Assembly (NCBI GenBank): GCA_963720695.1
Contig: CAVRGG010000001.1
Span: forward strand, 930,001 to 994,000
Direction of reading: 5' to 3'
Origin: UBA668 sp963720695
GTDB taxonomy: Bacteria > Actinomycetota > Acidimicrobiia > Acidimicrobiales > Ilumatobacteraceae
DNA length: 64,000 nucleotides
The notes beneath the pieces are model-generated. The model was not told the origin of the DNA. It was given only the letters and a program-made list of their open reading frames with translations, and made no database searches. Position numbers and translations under genes: made by a program. Numbering within the stretch: the stretch's first letter is position 1; each line of letters starts with the position of its first letter. Below, piece by piece: positions 1 through 9,158 of this stretch.

Positions 1-1083
1 AACCACATCAGCTCACCCGCCGCGGCCGTTGTCGAGGACGTCGCCGGGGGTTGGCTCAAGGAGTTGCTCGGCATCCCTGCGTCGGCGTCGTTCGGGTTCG
101 TCACGGGGGCCCAGGGAGGCAACACCGTGTCGTTGGCCGCCGCCCGTCACCACGTCCTCGCGAAGGCGGGCTGGGACGTGGAGCGCGACGGGTTGCAGGG
201 GGCGCCACGGGTGCGTGTCGTCGCCACGGCCGAGCGTCACGCGACCATCGACCGGGCGTTGCGCCTCCTGGGCCTGGGCGCCGCCGCGCTCGAGCCGGTG
301 GCCACCGACGATCAGGGTCGGATCCGGGTCGACGAGCTCGATCGGGTGCTCGCCGCCGCTCCCGGCGTGCCGACCATCGTCTGCCTGCAGGCGGGCAACG
401 TCAACAGTGGAGCGTTCGACGACTTCGCCGCCGCCATCGCGGTCGCCCACGCCCACGACGCGTGGGCACATGTCGACGGGGCGTTCGGACTCTGGGCTGC
501 GGCGAGCCCGAGCCTGCGTCATCTGACCGCAGGCATCGAGGGTGCCGACTCGTGGGGGACCGACGGGCACAAGTGGCTGAACGTCCCGTACGACTCGGGC
601 TACGCGTTCTGCGCGCATCCCGAGGCGCACCGAGCATCGATGGCGTACACCGCCGCCTACCTGACGGGTCAGGGCGAGGGTGGCCTGCGCGCCCCCGGCG
701 ACTTCGTGCTGGAGTCGTCGCGACGCGCTCGCGGCTTCGCCACCTGGGCCGCGCTCCGCCGCCTCGGCCGATCCGGCGTGTCCGACCTCGTCGATCGGTG
801 CTGCGCACTGGCGCGTCGTTTCGCCGAGCAGCTCGACGACATCGACGGCGCCGAGGTGATGAACGACGTGGTGCTCAACCAGGTGCTGGTGCGCTTCGGT
901 GATGCGGCCACGACGGACCGGGTGATCGAACTCGTGCAGGGATCGGGGGAGTGCTGGATGGGCGGCACCACCTGGCACGAGATGCGGTTGATGCGGATCT
1001 CGGTGTCGAGCTGGCAGACGACCGAGTCCGACGTGGATCGTTCGGTCGAGGCGATCGCCGCCGCCGTGCGCGCCGCGGGGTGA
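1..1083 (+). CDS. PLP-dependent group II decarboxylase-like protein (5' truncated)
   Basis: The frame is open from the first base of the window, so the N-terminus and start codon lie outside it. About 360 residues are visible. The fold-type I signature is clear: a glycine-rich segment FVTGAQGGNT binds the cofactor phosphate, AHVDGAFG supplies the Asp that pairs with the pyridine nitrogen, and DGHKWLNVPYDSG holds the Schiff-base lysine. These are features of aromatic-amino-acid/glutamate decarboxylase relatives. The substrate cannot be told from sequence. It is followed after 39 bases by an unrelated HNH gene. The stop is TGA at 1081-1083. Reading continues upstream of the first possible internal start (64), and residues before it (NHISSPAA) match the family, so that internal start is not the real one. 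Confidence 0.85.
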   Translation, partial: NHISSPAAAVVEDVAGGWLKELLGIPASASFGFVTGAQGGNTVSLAAARHHVLAKAGWDVERDGLQGAPRVRVVATAERHATIDRALRLLGLGAAALEPVATDDQGRIRVDELDRVLAAAPGVPTIVCLQAGNVNSGAFDDFAAAIAVAHAHDAWAHVDGAFGLWAAASPSLRHLTAGIEGADSWGTDGHKWLNVPYDSGYAFCAHPEAHRASMAYTAAYLTGQGEGGLRAPGDFVLESSRRARGFATWAALRRLGRSGVSDLVDRCCALARRFAEQLDDIDGAEVMNDVVLNQVLVRFGDAATTDRVIELVQGSGECWMGGTTWHEMRLMRISVSSWQTTESDVDRSVEAIAAAVRAAG

Positions 1084-1122
1084 CGCCGGAACTGTGTGAC
1101 ACCCCTTGGCGATGATGGGGGT

Positions 1123-2361
1123 ATGTCGTCGGAGTCGGTGATCCAGGAGTTGCATGATCTGGTCGAGCGGCTGGCGTCCGTGGACACCGGGGCGCTCGGT
1201 GCTGACGAGTTGCAGTCGCTGGCGGTCGCGTTGGAGTGTGAGCGGGCGCGGTTGGCGGTCGCCGCGGCTGCGGTCACGGTGGCGTGGGAGCAGAGCGGTG
1301 TGTGGCAGGTCGATGGGTCGTTGCGGCCCCAGTTGGCGTTGGGACGCGACGCACGACGCGATCACCGGGTGTTGCGCCGCGAGTTGCGTCGGGCGAGGTT
1401 GTTGGCGCGGATGCCTCACACCAGGGCGGCGGTCCTCGCTGGGCGGTTGTCGATGGATCATGTCGATCTGTTCGTGCACCACGCGACCGCAGCCCGTTTC
1501 GAGTTGTTCCTGGCCTGCGAACACGCACTCGTCGAACAGTGCGCCGGGTGTTCGTTGTTCGACGACGCCCGCCGAGTGGTGCAGTACTGGGCGGCATGGG
1601 CCGACGACCAACTCGAACTGCAGCACGAACCATCCCGACCGTCGACGCTGTACGCGTCACGCGCCGAACTCACCGGCGAGTGGTTCCTCGACGGACACCT
1701 CTCAGCACTCGACGGGGAGATCGTCACTCGCGAGCTCGAACGGCTCGCCCGACAACTCCAGCTCGAGGACCGCCACCACGGTGTGGTCCGCACCCCAGCC
1801 CAACGGCGGGCTGCGGCGCTGGTGCGGATGGCGTCTCGTTCGGTCAACGCCACCGGGATCACCGCCCGACCGTTGTTCCAGGTCGTCGTCGGCGACGAGA
1901 CCGCCCGCCGGCTCTGCCAACTCGCGTCGGGCACCGTCGTCCACCCCGACGACCTCACCGGCCACCTCGACACCGCGCTCATGGAGGTGTTCCTGTTCGA
2001 CGGACCCCACACCGTGCTCGCCGTGTCCCGACAACGCACCTTCCGTGGTGCGCTGCGCCGGGCCATCCAGGTCCGCGACCGGCGCTGCCAACACGACTCG
2101 GTGTGTCCCACACCCGCCGACACCTCCGACATCGATCACCGAACACCCGCAGCCCGAGGCGGGCCCACCAGCCAATTCAACGGCCGCGTCGGCTGTGTGC
2201 CCCACAACCGACTCGCGCACCTCCGAGACCACCCCGACCCCATCCCCGAACGACCCGTCACCACCCTCGACACCATCCGCTGCCGACTCCGATGGCACTA
2301 CCTACGCAACGAACCACCCGACCCCGACGAGGCCGAGCCGGGTCAGCCGGGCGAACCCTGA
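1123..2361 (+). CDS. DUF222 / HNH endonuclease (13E12-type repeat family)
   Basis: This 412-residue protein has a helical N-terminal DUF222 region (about residues 5-290) and a C-terminal HNH nuclease core. The core reads DRRCQH...C, then DIDHRTPAARGG, a conserved Asn, and CVPHN, which gives the zinc/metal His-Asn-His arrangement. The family is typically present in many copies in actinobacterial genomes and is associated with mobile or repeated DNA. Its biological role is not settled. ATG at 1123 follows a G-rich stretch and is preferred to an in-frame upstream ATG at 1096, which adds nine non-conserved residues. Its 3' end overlaps the convergent lipoprotein gene by 19 bases. Confidence 0.85.
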   Translation: MSSESVIQELHDLVERLASVDTGALGADELQSLAVALECERARLAVAAAAVTVAWEQSGVWQVDGSLRPQLALGRDARRDHRVLRRELRRARLLARMPHTRAAVLAGRLSMDHVDLFVHHATAARFELFLACEHALVEQCAGCSLFDDARRVVQYWAAWADDQLELQHEPSRPSTLYASRAELTGEWFLDGHLSALDGEIVTRELERLARQLQLEDRHHGVVRTPAQRRAAALVRMASRSVNATGITARPLFQVVVGDETARRLCQLASGTVVHPDDLTGHLDTALMEVFLFDGPHTVLAVSRQRTFRGALRRAIQVRDRRCQHDSVCPTPADTSDIDHRTPAARGGPTSQFNGRVGCVPHNRLAHLRDHPDPIPERPVTTLDTIRCRLRWHYLRNEPPDPDEAEPGQPGEP

Positions 2362-3318
2362 CCGAGCGCGCTGATGCCAACTCCGCAGGTCGCCTCGAGG
2401 GGCACTGCCACGTCGATGAACTCGATGGACGGCCATGCAAGGTGGATCCGGATCGAGGGCCACGGACTCGCAGGATGAGCGTCGTCCAGGCACCCGGTTC
2501 CGGTGCCGAGGTAGAGCAGCGCGGACGCGCCAGGCGCGAGGGCATGGTCACGCCGTGGGGAAGGGTCGCCGAAGTAGGTCCCACGAGAAGTGGTCAACGG
2601 AACGGCCGTTCCATCGCTGCCGATGCCTTCGATCCACTCCGGCTGAGCGAGCAGGCAGCGATGGTCGCCGATGTTGGTGAACGTCACCTCGGTCAGGTCG
2701 TTGCTCATCGCGCCGTCGTTCGCCGCCGCCACCCCCGTCCCCGAGAGATCTGCACCCGTGCACAGCGTCGGCCCATCGATGGTGATCGTCGAGGAGCCGT
2801 CGAATCCGTAGACGATCAGTCCGTACTCGCCAGGGTTCACGGCAGGAACCATGAACGATGCGTGGAAGGTGCTGTTCGCGCCGGGCGGGATGTCCACCGA
2901 TGCCCCGGTTTCCAGCGTCCACTTCGCGGCGCCGCCGTGGAGCACGAGCGTCGGCGACTGCACGTGCTCCACTCCCACCCCGGTGTTGGTGAGCGTGACG
3001 TCGGCCTCACCGTGTCCGCCGGTGCACCAGGTGTCGCCGATCGCGGTGATCGTCGCCGTGATCGGCTGGGCGCTCGGTACCACGGTGTGCATCGACCCGA
3101 TCTGGTCATAGTCCGTGGTCACCTGCACGGCCGAGCAATCGCTCGATGGGTCCATCGAGGAAGGCGTCACCGGGGTCGTCGAAGGGGTCACCGTCGGGGT
3201 CGTGGCGACGGTGATGGTGGTCGCGGACGGCAACGAGTGTCGTCGACCGGGTCGTACCGCAGGCGGTCGCACCCATCAGGCTCACCGAGGCGAGCACGAC
3301 GGGGCGCCACGGGGTCAC
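2343..3318 (-). CDS. Putative lipoprotein with DUF4232-like domain (frame broken near 3225)
   Basis: The GTG start at 3318 overlaps the MOSC stop codon (GTGA), so it is probably translationally coupled. The first 30 residues form a lipoprotein signal peptide ending in LMGATAC. The reading frame then jumps by one base. Dropping one surplus base near 3225 joins the signal to a Thr/Pro-rich linker and a secreted beta-sandwich-like domain with several cysteines (DCSAV, TWCTGG, TLCTG, HRCLL, TGCLDD, ATCGV). This resembles DUF4232 proteins of actinobacterial envelopes. The repaired length is 324 residues, an exact multiple of three. The function is unknown; exported and lipid-anchored is an inference. 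The frame break is most likely a sequence error because both halves are otherwise intact. Confidence 0.65.
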
Positions 3319-4151
3319 AACGGTCGGACCTCGTCGCCGGCGTGGATGATGCCGGGCTGGACCACGTTGGCGTAGACGCCCACGGCTTGGCCCAGGTCGC
3401 GCACGACGTGGCGCAGGATCGCTCGGTCCTGGGGCACGTCGGCGGTCACCTCCTTGGTGATCGCCGCGCAACGGGGGCAATCGTTGACCACCTCGACCAC
3501 TGCGGCGCCGATGGCGAGCCGTCGACCGGCCCACCCGAACTCGGGGTGACCGGGCTCGTCGTCGGTGTCGATCACGAAGCTCGGGCGGAACCGGCGCACG
3601 TCGATCACCGATCCGGGCACCGCCTCGGCCATCGAACGCAGCGCCGAGGTGCTCAGGATCATCAGCGGGAAGCAGTCGTAGAACGTGCCGGGCGGGGTCT
3701 CGAACTCCATGATGGCGGGACCGAACTTGGTGAAGTCGGGGAGAGGCTCCTCCTCGTCGCGGCCGAAGATCTCCCGCAGATCCGCCATCGGGTCCGCCGA
3801 CGGCGGCGGCGGCCTCCGACGGTATGAGTCCAGTTGGTCGACCGGGGGGAGTGCTGTGAGCACCACCGCCCGACCGAGCTCGGCGGAGAGCACGTCGTCG
3901 ACATCGGGGTCGGCCGACGACACGGTCCGCCCGTCGGGCAGGGTGATGACGACACCTCCCTCGACGGTGGCCTCCGCGGCCAGACGCATGATGCCTGGCG
4001 TCTGACGGGTGTTGGCGACGATCCCGCGCTCGACCTCGCGCAGCGCCCACGCCCGATCACCGACGACGCCCAACGGCGAGAGCTCGGCGGAGGCCACTGT
4101 GGCACCGATCATCGACTTCACCGGATAGTTCCAGATCTCGTGCACGCGCAT
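3315..4151 (-). CDS. MOSC domain-containing protein
   Basis: This 278-residue protein has an N-terminal MOSC beta-barrel (MRVHEIWNYPVKSMIGATV, typical start of the family) followed by the MOSC domain. The invariant cysteine sits in NDCPRCAA. MOSC proteins of this kind (MARC/YcbX/YiiM relatives) bind molybdenum cofactor or handle sulfur, often reducing N-hydroxylated compounds. Which reaction applies here is unknown. It is the penultimate gene of a minus-strand operon: the LOG-family stop lies eight bases upstream and its own stop overlaps the next GTG by four bases. ATG at 4151 is the only sensible start. Confidence 0.85.
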   Translation of the reverse strand: MRVHEIWNYPVKSMIGATVASAELSPLGVVGDRAWALREVERGIVANTRQTPGIMRLAAEATVEGGVVITLPDGRTVSSADPDVDDVLSAELGRAVVLTALPPVDQLDSYRRRPPPPSADPMADLREIFGRDEEEPLPDFTKFGPAIMEFETPPGTFYDCFPLMILSTSALRSMAEAVPGSVIDVRRFRPSFVIDTDDEPGHPEFGWAGRRLAIGAAVVEVVNDCPRCAAITKEVTADVPQDRAILRHVVRDLGQAVGVYANVVQPGIIHAGDEVRPL

Positions 4152-4159
4152 GGGGTCCC

Positions 4160-5179
4160 CTAGTCGACGAAGCGGTTGCAGGTGTCGATCATGTCACGAA
4201 GATCGCCGTAGCCGTGCTTGGCGAACACGAACGTGATCCGGTGGAGGTCGAGCCGGTCGTTCTCTTTTCGCTCCGGACCGAACGGCTCGGTGGCGTGGAT
4301 CACGCCGCTCTTGCACAGGTGGCCGAAGCGCTCGTTGAGCAGTGCGATCTGTTCCGGCGTCGGTGCGACTCGCAGGCGCATGATGAGCGCATCGCCGACG
4401 TAGCGCAGCGAGTCGTAGTTGCGATAGAAGCCGAGGATCTCCTGGACCGCCACGTCGCAGTCGTCGGTGATGCGATAGAGGTGGCGGTCCGCGTCGGCCA
4501 CGAGGCCACGGGCGACGAGCTGCTGGCGCACGAACGCGTCGACGGTCTCCCAGTAGGGGTCACCCGGCACGTCGAGGAACACGATCGGCACCGGCACGCC
4601 CTTGCCGGTCTGGGTCAGCGTGAGCAGCTCGAAGGTCTCGTCGAGCGTGCCGAACCCGCCGGGGAGGCAGACGAACCCCTTGCTCTCCTTGATGAGCATC
4701 AGCTTGCGCGTGAAGAAGTACTTCATGCTCACGTACTTCGTGTCGCCGGCGATGATCGCGTTGGCGCTCTGCTCGAACGGCAACCGGATCGACACGCCGA
4801 TCGAGTGCTCGCGACCGGCACCCTCCATCCCGGCCATCATGATCCCCGGTCCGGCACCCGTGATCACCATCCACCCCTCCTCGGCGAGTCGGTGGGCGAC
4901 TTCGCGCGCCGCGGCGTAGAGCGGATCGTTGGGCTGCGTGCGGGCAGAGCCGAAGATGGTCACCTTCGGATGGCCCTGTGATCCGGCGAACATCGCGAAC
5001 GCGTTGCCCATCTCTTCGACGGCGGCAGCGGCGATCTTCAGGTCGAGCGTGTCCGGGTGTTGAGCGACCAGGTCCACCGCCGCTCGGAGCAGCTGCTGGG
5101 CATGGCGCCGGTCGGCGCTCGGCGGGAACGAATCGAGCAGTGGCGCGAAGAGATCGTCGGCGGGGTGGCTGTCGGTCAC
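4160..5179 (-). CDS. LOG family protein (TIGR00730-type Rossmann fold)
   Basis: The product is 339 residues. It carries the nucleotide-binding segments IFGSAR and GAGPGIMMAGMEGA, and the family hallmark PGGFGTLDE found in cytokinin-activating LOG phosphoribohydrolases and the so-called lysine-decarboxylase-like proteins. A C-terminal extension of about 120 residues (RNYDSLRYVGDALIMRLR onwards) follows the LOG core, and its role is not evident. LOG enzymes hydrolyse nucleoside 5'-monophosphates to base plus ribose 5-phosphate. Lying directly behind transketolase and transaldolase, a link to pentose-phosphate metabolism is plausible but inferred. GTG at 5179 is chosen because it overlaps the transaldolase stop as GTGA. 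Confidence 0.85.
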   Translation of the reverse strand: MTDSHPADDLFAPLLDSFPPSADRRHAQQLLRAAVDLVAQHPDTLDLKIAAAAVEEMGNAFAMFAGSQGHPKVTIFGSARTQPNDPLYAAAREVAHRLAEEGWMVITGAGPGIMMAGMEGAGREHSIGVSIRLPFEQSANAIIAGDTKYVSMKYFFTRKLMLIKESKGFVCLPGGFGTLDETFELLTLTQTGKGVPVPIVFLDVPGDPYWETVDAFVRQQLVARGLVADADRHLYRITDDCDVAVQEILGFYRNYDSLRYVGDALIMRLRVAPTPEQIALLNERFGHLCKSGVIHATEPFGPERKENDRLDLHRITFVFAKHGYGDLRDMIDTCNRFVD

Positions 5180-6286
5180 AGGGTCGCGGCCTTGTCGTCC
5201 AGTGCCTGGAGGAGCTCGTCGAAGCTCTTCTGGAAGCTGGCGACGCCCTCGCGCTCGAGCTTCTCGGCCACGTCGTCGATGTCGACGCCGACGTCGGCGA
5301 GCGCCTGCCACTGTGCGGCGGCCTCGTCGACATCCTCGTCGACGGTGCGCGCGAGCGTGCCGTGGTCGGCGAAGGCCTCGATCGTGGCGTCGGGCAGCGT
5401 GTTGACGGTGTCCGGCCCGATCAGCTGGTCGACGTACAGCGTGTCGGGGTACGCGGGGTTCTTCGTCGAGGTGCTGGCCCACAGCGGCCGCTGCACGACG
5501 GCGCCGTCGGCGGCGAGCGCCTCCCAGCGCGGTCCGCTGAAGGTGCGCTGGAACGCCGGTAGGCGAGCTTGCCCTGGGCCACGGCGGCCTTGCCCCGCAG
5601 GGCGAGCGCTTCGGGGGTGCCGATCGCGTCGAGGCGAGCGGTCGACCTCGGTGTCGACACGGCTGATGAAGAAGCTGGCGACGCTGGCGACCGTGCGACA
5701 GGTCGGCGTCGACGGTGCGCGGCGTACGCCTCGAGGCCGGCGATGTACGCCTCCATCACCTTCTGGTAGCGATCGAGGCTGAAGATCAGGGTGACGTTGA
5801 TGTTGCGACCCTCGGCGATCATCTCGCGGATCGGCCCCGACGCCCTCCTCGGTGGCCGGGATCTTCACCATCAGGTTGCGGCCGGGCGATGCGTCTCGTG
5901 CAGGTCGCGGGCGGCCGCAGTCGGTGCCCGGACCGTCGTGGGCGAGCGCCGGCGCGACCTCGACGCTGACGAAGCCGTCGCCGCCGTAGCTGTCGTGGTA
6001 CACCGGTGCGAAGACGTCGCAGGCGCCGTTGATGTCCTGCGAGCACCATCGCCCAGTAGTCGTCGAGCGATCGGGCTGCCCGCCGTCGGCGAGCTCGCGG
6101 AACTGCTCGTCGTAGTCGCGCGGAACCCTGGATCGCCTTCTGGAAGATCGTCGGGTTGCACGTGAGGCCGCGGATGCCGTGGCCGATGAGCCGGTCCAGC
6201 TCACCGCCGGTGAGGTAGCTGCGCTTGAGGTTGTCGAGCCACGGGCTCTGTCCGAACTCGTGGTACAGGTGTGCGAGACGGTCCAT
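5176..6286 (-). CDS. tal: Transaldolase (about 13 surplus bases break the frame)
   Basis: Transaldolase of the non-oxidative pentose phosphate pathway transfers a dihydroxyacetone unit through a lysine Schiff base. The intact start reads MDRLAHLYHEFGQSPWLDNL, then LTCNPTIFQKAI. The catalytic lysine segment is NLMVKIPATEEG, and SVASFFISRVDTEVD and QRPLWASTSTKNP follow. The pieces lie in all three minus-strand frames, and every jump is explained by one or two extra bases, for example near 6122, 6074, 6065 and 6041. About 13 removals give 365 residues, close to the family length. The last 130 residues are clean. ATG at 6286 is four bases after the transketolase stop, and the end overlaps the LOG gene by four bases. 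I read this as a sequencing artefact, not gene decay. Confidence 0.8.
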
Positions 6287-8525
6287 GCTGTCATCCTCTT
6301 CGTTCCGGCCAGCGCCGTGGCCCGGGCCACGACGTGGGCGACGTTGATGCCGAGCTTGTCCAGCACGAGGGCACCCGGTGCGCTGGCACCGAAGCGGTCG
6401 ATGCCGATCGCTGTCGTCGGCCTACCGGGCCCAGCCGAACGTGACGCCCGCCTCGACCGAGAGCACGGGCACGCCCGGCGGGCAGCACCTGATCGCGGTA
6501 CGTCGGCGGTCTGGCGCTCGAAGCGGTCCCAGGACGGCAGGCTGACGACGCGGGCGCGGACGCCCGTCGCCGGCGAGCACCTGCGGCGGCGTCGACGCAC
6601 ACGCGCGACCTCGCTGCCGGTGCCGAGCAGGATCACCTGCGGGTCGTCGACGTCGACGACGATGCCGGCACCCGACGCCACGGCCGAGCCGTCGGTGCAC
6701 GACCGTGATGTTCTGGCGGGTGAGCACGAGCGCGGTCGGGCCGTCGTGCTCGACGGCGGCCCGCCACGCGGCGACCGGTCTCGTTGGCGTCGGCCGGGCG
6801 GATGACCTGGAGGTGCGGGATCGCCCGCAGCGTGGCGAGCTGCTCGACCGGCTGGTGGGTCGGCCCGTCCTCGCCGACGCCGACGGAGTCGTGGGTGAAG
6901 ACGAAGAACACCTTGGCGCCGCTGAGCGACGGCGAGCCGCACCGGCGGACGCATGTAGTCGAGGAACACGAAGAACGTGCCGCCGGCCGGCAGGACGCCG
7001 CCGTGGAGCGCCATGCCGACCATGGCCGAGCCCATGCCGTGCTCGCGGATGCCGTAGTAGATCTGGCGGCCCCCGGGGTGCTCGGGCGGTCATCGGCGAC
7101 CTGCCCGGCGAGCTTGGTGCCGGTGTTGCCGGTGAGGTCGGCGGCGCCGGCGACGAGTCCGGGCACGGTGTCGAGCGATGCGTTGAACGCCTTCTCGATG
7201 GCCACGCGGGTGGCGATCTTCTCGCCGAGCTCGTAGCGTCGGGAGGCGTCGTCCCAGCCCGGGCACGCCGGTGGCTCCCCAGCGCCGCGTCCCACGCCGC
7301 ACGGTCGATGCGAGCTGGCGTCGAGGCGCTGCTGCCACTCGGCGCGGGCCACGGCGCCGCGTGCTGCCGCAGTGCTCGCGGTACGCGGCCGACCAGGTCG
7401 GCCGGCGCCCAGAACGGCTCGTCGGGGATGCCCATCACGGCCTTGGTGCGGGTGATCTGCTCGGCGGTGAACGGGTTGCCGTGCGCCTCGTGGTCGTCGG
7501 TGAGGTCGGGGCTCGGGGCGCCGATGTGCGACCGCAGGACGAGCAGGCTCGGGCGGTCCGTGACCGCCATGGCGGCGCGGATCGCGGCCTCGAGGGCATC
7601 GCAGTCGTCGGCGACCTCGCCGAGCTGCTCGACGTGCCAGCCGTAGGCCGCGAAGCGCTCGCCGACGTCGTCGCTGTAGGCCAGCGCGGTGTTGCCGTCG
7701 ATGGTGATGTGGTTGTCGTCGTAGATGCAGACGAGGTTGCCGAGCCGCTGGTGCCCGGCGAGCGAGGCGGCCTCGTGGCTGACGCCCTCCATGAAGCACC
7801 CGTCGCCGGCGATCACGAAGGTGTGGTGGTGCTGCACGTCGGCGCCGAAGGTGGCCCGGCAGGTGACGCTCGGCGATCGCCATGCCGACCGCGTTGGCGA
7901 AGCCCTGGCCGAGCGGGCCGGTGGTGACCTCGACCCCGGCCGTGTGGCCGGCCTCCGGATGGCCCGGCGTGGCCGAGTCCCACTGGCGGAACGCCTCGAG
8001 GTCGTCGAGCTCGAGGCCGTAGCCGGCCGAGGAACAGCATCGAGTACTGCAGGATCGAGGCGTGGCCGTTGGACAGGACGAAGCGGTCCCGGTCCGGCCA
8101 ATGCGGGATCGCCGGGTCGTGCCGCATGATCCGGCTGATACAGCACGTGGGCGAGCGGGGCGAGCGCCATCGCCGTGCCCTGGTGGCCGCTCTTGGCCTT
8201 GCAGCGGAGCGTCCATCGCGAAGCCGCGGATGAGCGAGATGGCCTGCTGTTCTTGTTCGGGGGTGAGCGTCGTGGGGCACGACTCGACCTTACCGGTCGC
8301 TCAGGTGGGGGGCAGCAACGTGAAGGGGACGACGTGCCACGGACCCCGGTCGACGCGGCAGTGGGCGAAGATCTGGCCGATACTCGTCGAACTCGAGCTC
8401 GCCGCGCACCAGTCGATAGGTGAACTTGCCGGGCTCGACGGTGAACGGGCTGACGTTGCGGGCGATCTGCTCGTCGTCCTCGGACATTCCCTTGCGGAAG
8501 ACCACCTCGAACACCCCGCTGCCCG
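5560..8525. other. Cluster of about 37 single surplus bases
   Basis: Three consecutive minus-strand genes change frame about 37 times within 3 kb, while the genes on both sides read cleanly. Every change goes in the direction expected for an added base or pair of bases; none needs a loss. Clear examples are 6041 (a CTGCAG read as CTGCGAG), 8029, 8137, 7380/7381 and 6122/6123. On the plus strand the surplus base is usually G next to C. Repaired lengths of all three genes are exact multiples of three. This pattern fits uncorrected single-molecule read errors in a low-coverage part of an assembly better than mutation. Confidence 0.85.
6291..8280 (-). CDS. tkt: Transketolase (about 22 surplus bases break the frame)
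   Basis: This thiamine-diphosphate enzyme exchanges two-carbon units between sugar phosphates. In order one can read SGHQGTAMALAPLAHVLY, DRDRFVLSNGHASILQYS, the ThDP motif start GDGCFMEGVSHEAASLAGH with YDDNHITIDG, GIREHGMGSAMVGMALHGG, VFFVFTHDSVGVGEDGPTHQ, and the C-terminal VSLPSWDRFERQ and GIDRFGASAPG. They alternate among the three frames. Tracing frame order requires about 22 single surplus bases, and removing 22 from 1990 nt leaves exactly 656 codons (655 residues plus stop), the usual length. The stretch 7395-7860 is clean. GTG at 8280 gives MPTTLTPEQEQQAISL once one extra base is dropped. It sits 20 bases behind the small upstream gene and four bases ahead of tal. Confidence 0.8.
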
Positions 8526-8698
8526 CTCTCGCCGGGCGGGCAGAAGATCAGTGCCACGAGGTGCGGAGCAACCGTGACCGGGACCGGCGACGGCGCCGCC
8601 ATGGAGAACATCGCGCCCGTGATGTCGATGCGCGTGGACGGACCGGGCGCCTGTCGGACCTCGAAGTTCTCGACGAACAGTGCGGAGACGATCTGCAT
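8301..8698 (-). CDS. Small conserved protein, DUF6941-like (two surplus bases)
   Basis: It begins MQIVSALFVENFEVRQAPGP and ends DRGPWHVVPFTLLPPT. Two frame changes, near 8525 and 8380, each need removal of one base. The repaired protein has 131 residues and no signal peptide or membrane segment. The start resembles the uncharacterised DUF6941 type (short beta-rich proteins opening with an AxxAD/VENFEV-like strand), but I am not certain of that assignment. It is the first gene of the operon leading into transketolase. A TANNNT box (TACCCT, minus strand 8710-8705) lies six bases before the ATG, which suggests a leaderless transcript. Confidence 0.6.
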
Positions 8699-8704
8699 GC
8701 GAGG

Positions 8705-8714
8705 AGGGTACCGT
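8705..8714. promoter_or_regulatory. Back-to-back -10 boxes sharing one TA step
   Basis: Only 22 bases separate the two divergent start codons (8698 minus, 8721 plus). They contain AGGGTACCGT. Read on the plus strand this gives TACCGT (8709-8714), six bases before ATG 8721. Read on the minus strand it gives TACCCT (8710-8705), six bases before ATG 8698. The two -10 elements overlap at the TA at 8709-8710, so one short duplex could drive two leaderless genes. Confidence 0.55.
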
Positions 8715-8720
8715 TGCCGA

Positions 8721-9158
8721 ATGGGCTACACCGCTGCTCCCGAAGGCTGGTGGCGCGAGTTCGTGGCCGCTGTCCCCGCCCGCACTGCCAAGCTCGCCGT
8801 CACCCGCCTCGACGGCAGCCCGCACGTGGCGCCGGTGTGGATCGACCTCGACGGTGACGACATCGTCTTCATGACGTCGGCCGAGACCATCAAAGGAAAG
8901 TCGATTCTCCGCGACGGCCGGGTGTCGCTGTGCATCGACGACGACCGTCCGCCGTTCACGTTCGTCACCATCACGGGGACGACGACCACCTCCACGGACC
9001 CGGCGGAACTGCTCGCCTGGGGCACCCGCATCGCCGGGCGCTACATGGGCGCCGACCAGGCCGATGCGTATGGGCGGCGCAACGCCGTGCCGCCCGAGAT
9101 GGTGGTGCGGGTCTCGGTGACGCACGTGGTCGCCGTGGTCGACGTCGCCCTGTTCTAG
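8721..9158 (+). CDS. PPOX-class flavoprotein, probable F420-dependent oxidoreductase
   Basis: The 145-residue split-barrel protein of the pyridoxamine-phosphate-oxidase superfamily shows PARTAKLAVTRLDGSPHVAPVW followed by DIVFMTSAETIKGKSILRDGRVSLCIDD, the typical pattern of actinobacterial F420-dependent relatives. The Lys-Gly-Lys-Ser segment is the usual cofactor phosphate-binding site. The substrate is unknown. An upstream in-frame start (8574) is rejected because its extension runs through the divergent gene and the family starts at MGYTAAPEG. The stop overlaps the convergent nagA stop within one CTAG. Confidence 0.8.
   Translation: MGYTAAPEGWWREFVAAVPARTAKLAVTRLDGSPHVAPVWIDLDGDDIVFMTSAETIKGKSILRDGRVSLCIDDDRPPFTFVTITGTTTTSTDPAELLAWGTRIAGRYMGADQADAYGRRNAVPPEMVVRVSVTHVVAVVDVALF

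Noticed and set aside
13..1626. Long open frames of 100-900 codons opposite or out of frame with real genes, for example minus 13-1626, plus 1284-3827 and minus 32873-36100
   Set aside because: High GC suppresses stop codons. These frames have Arg/Pro/Ser-rich composition, no motifs and lie over genes with clear families on the other frame.
5560..8525. tal and tkt as decayed pseudogenes or programmed-frameshift genes
   Set aside because: About 37 additions with no nonsense substitutions, preserved codon use and exact restoration of family length fit sequence error. Programmed frameshifting at this density is not known.
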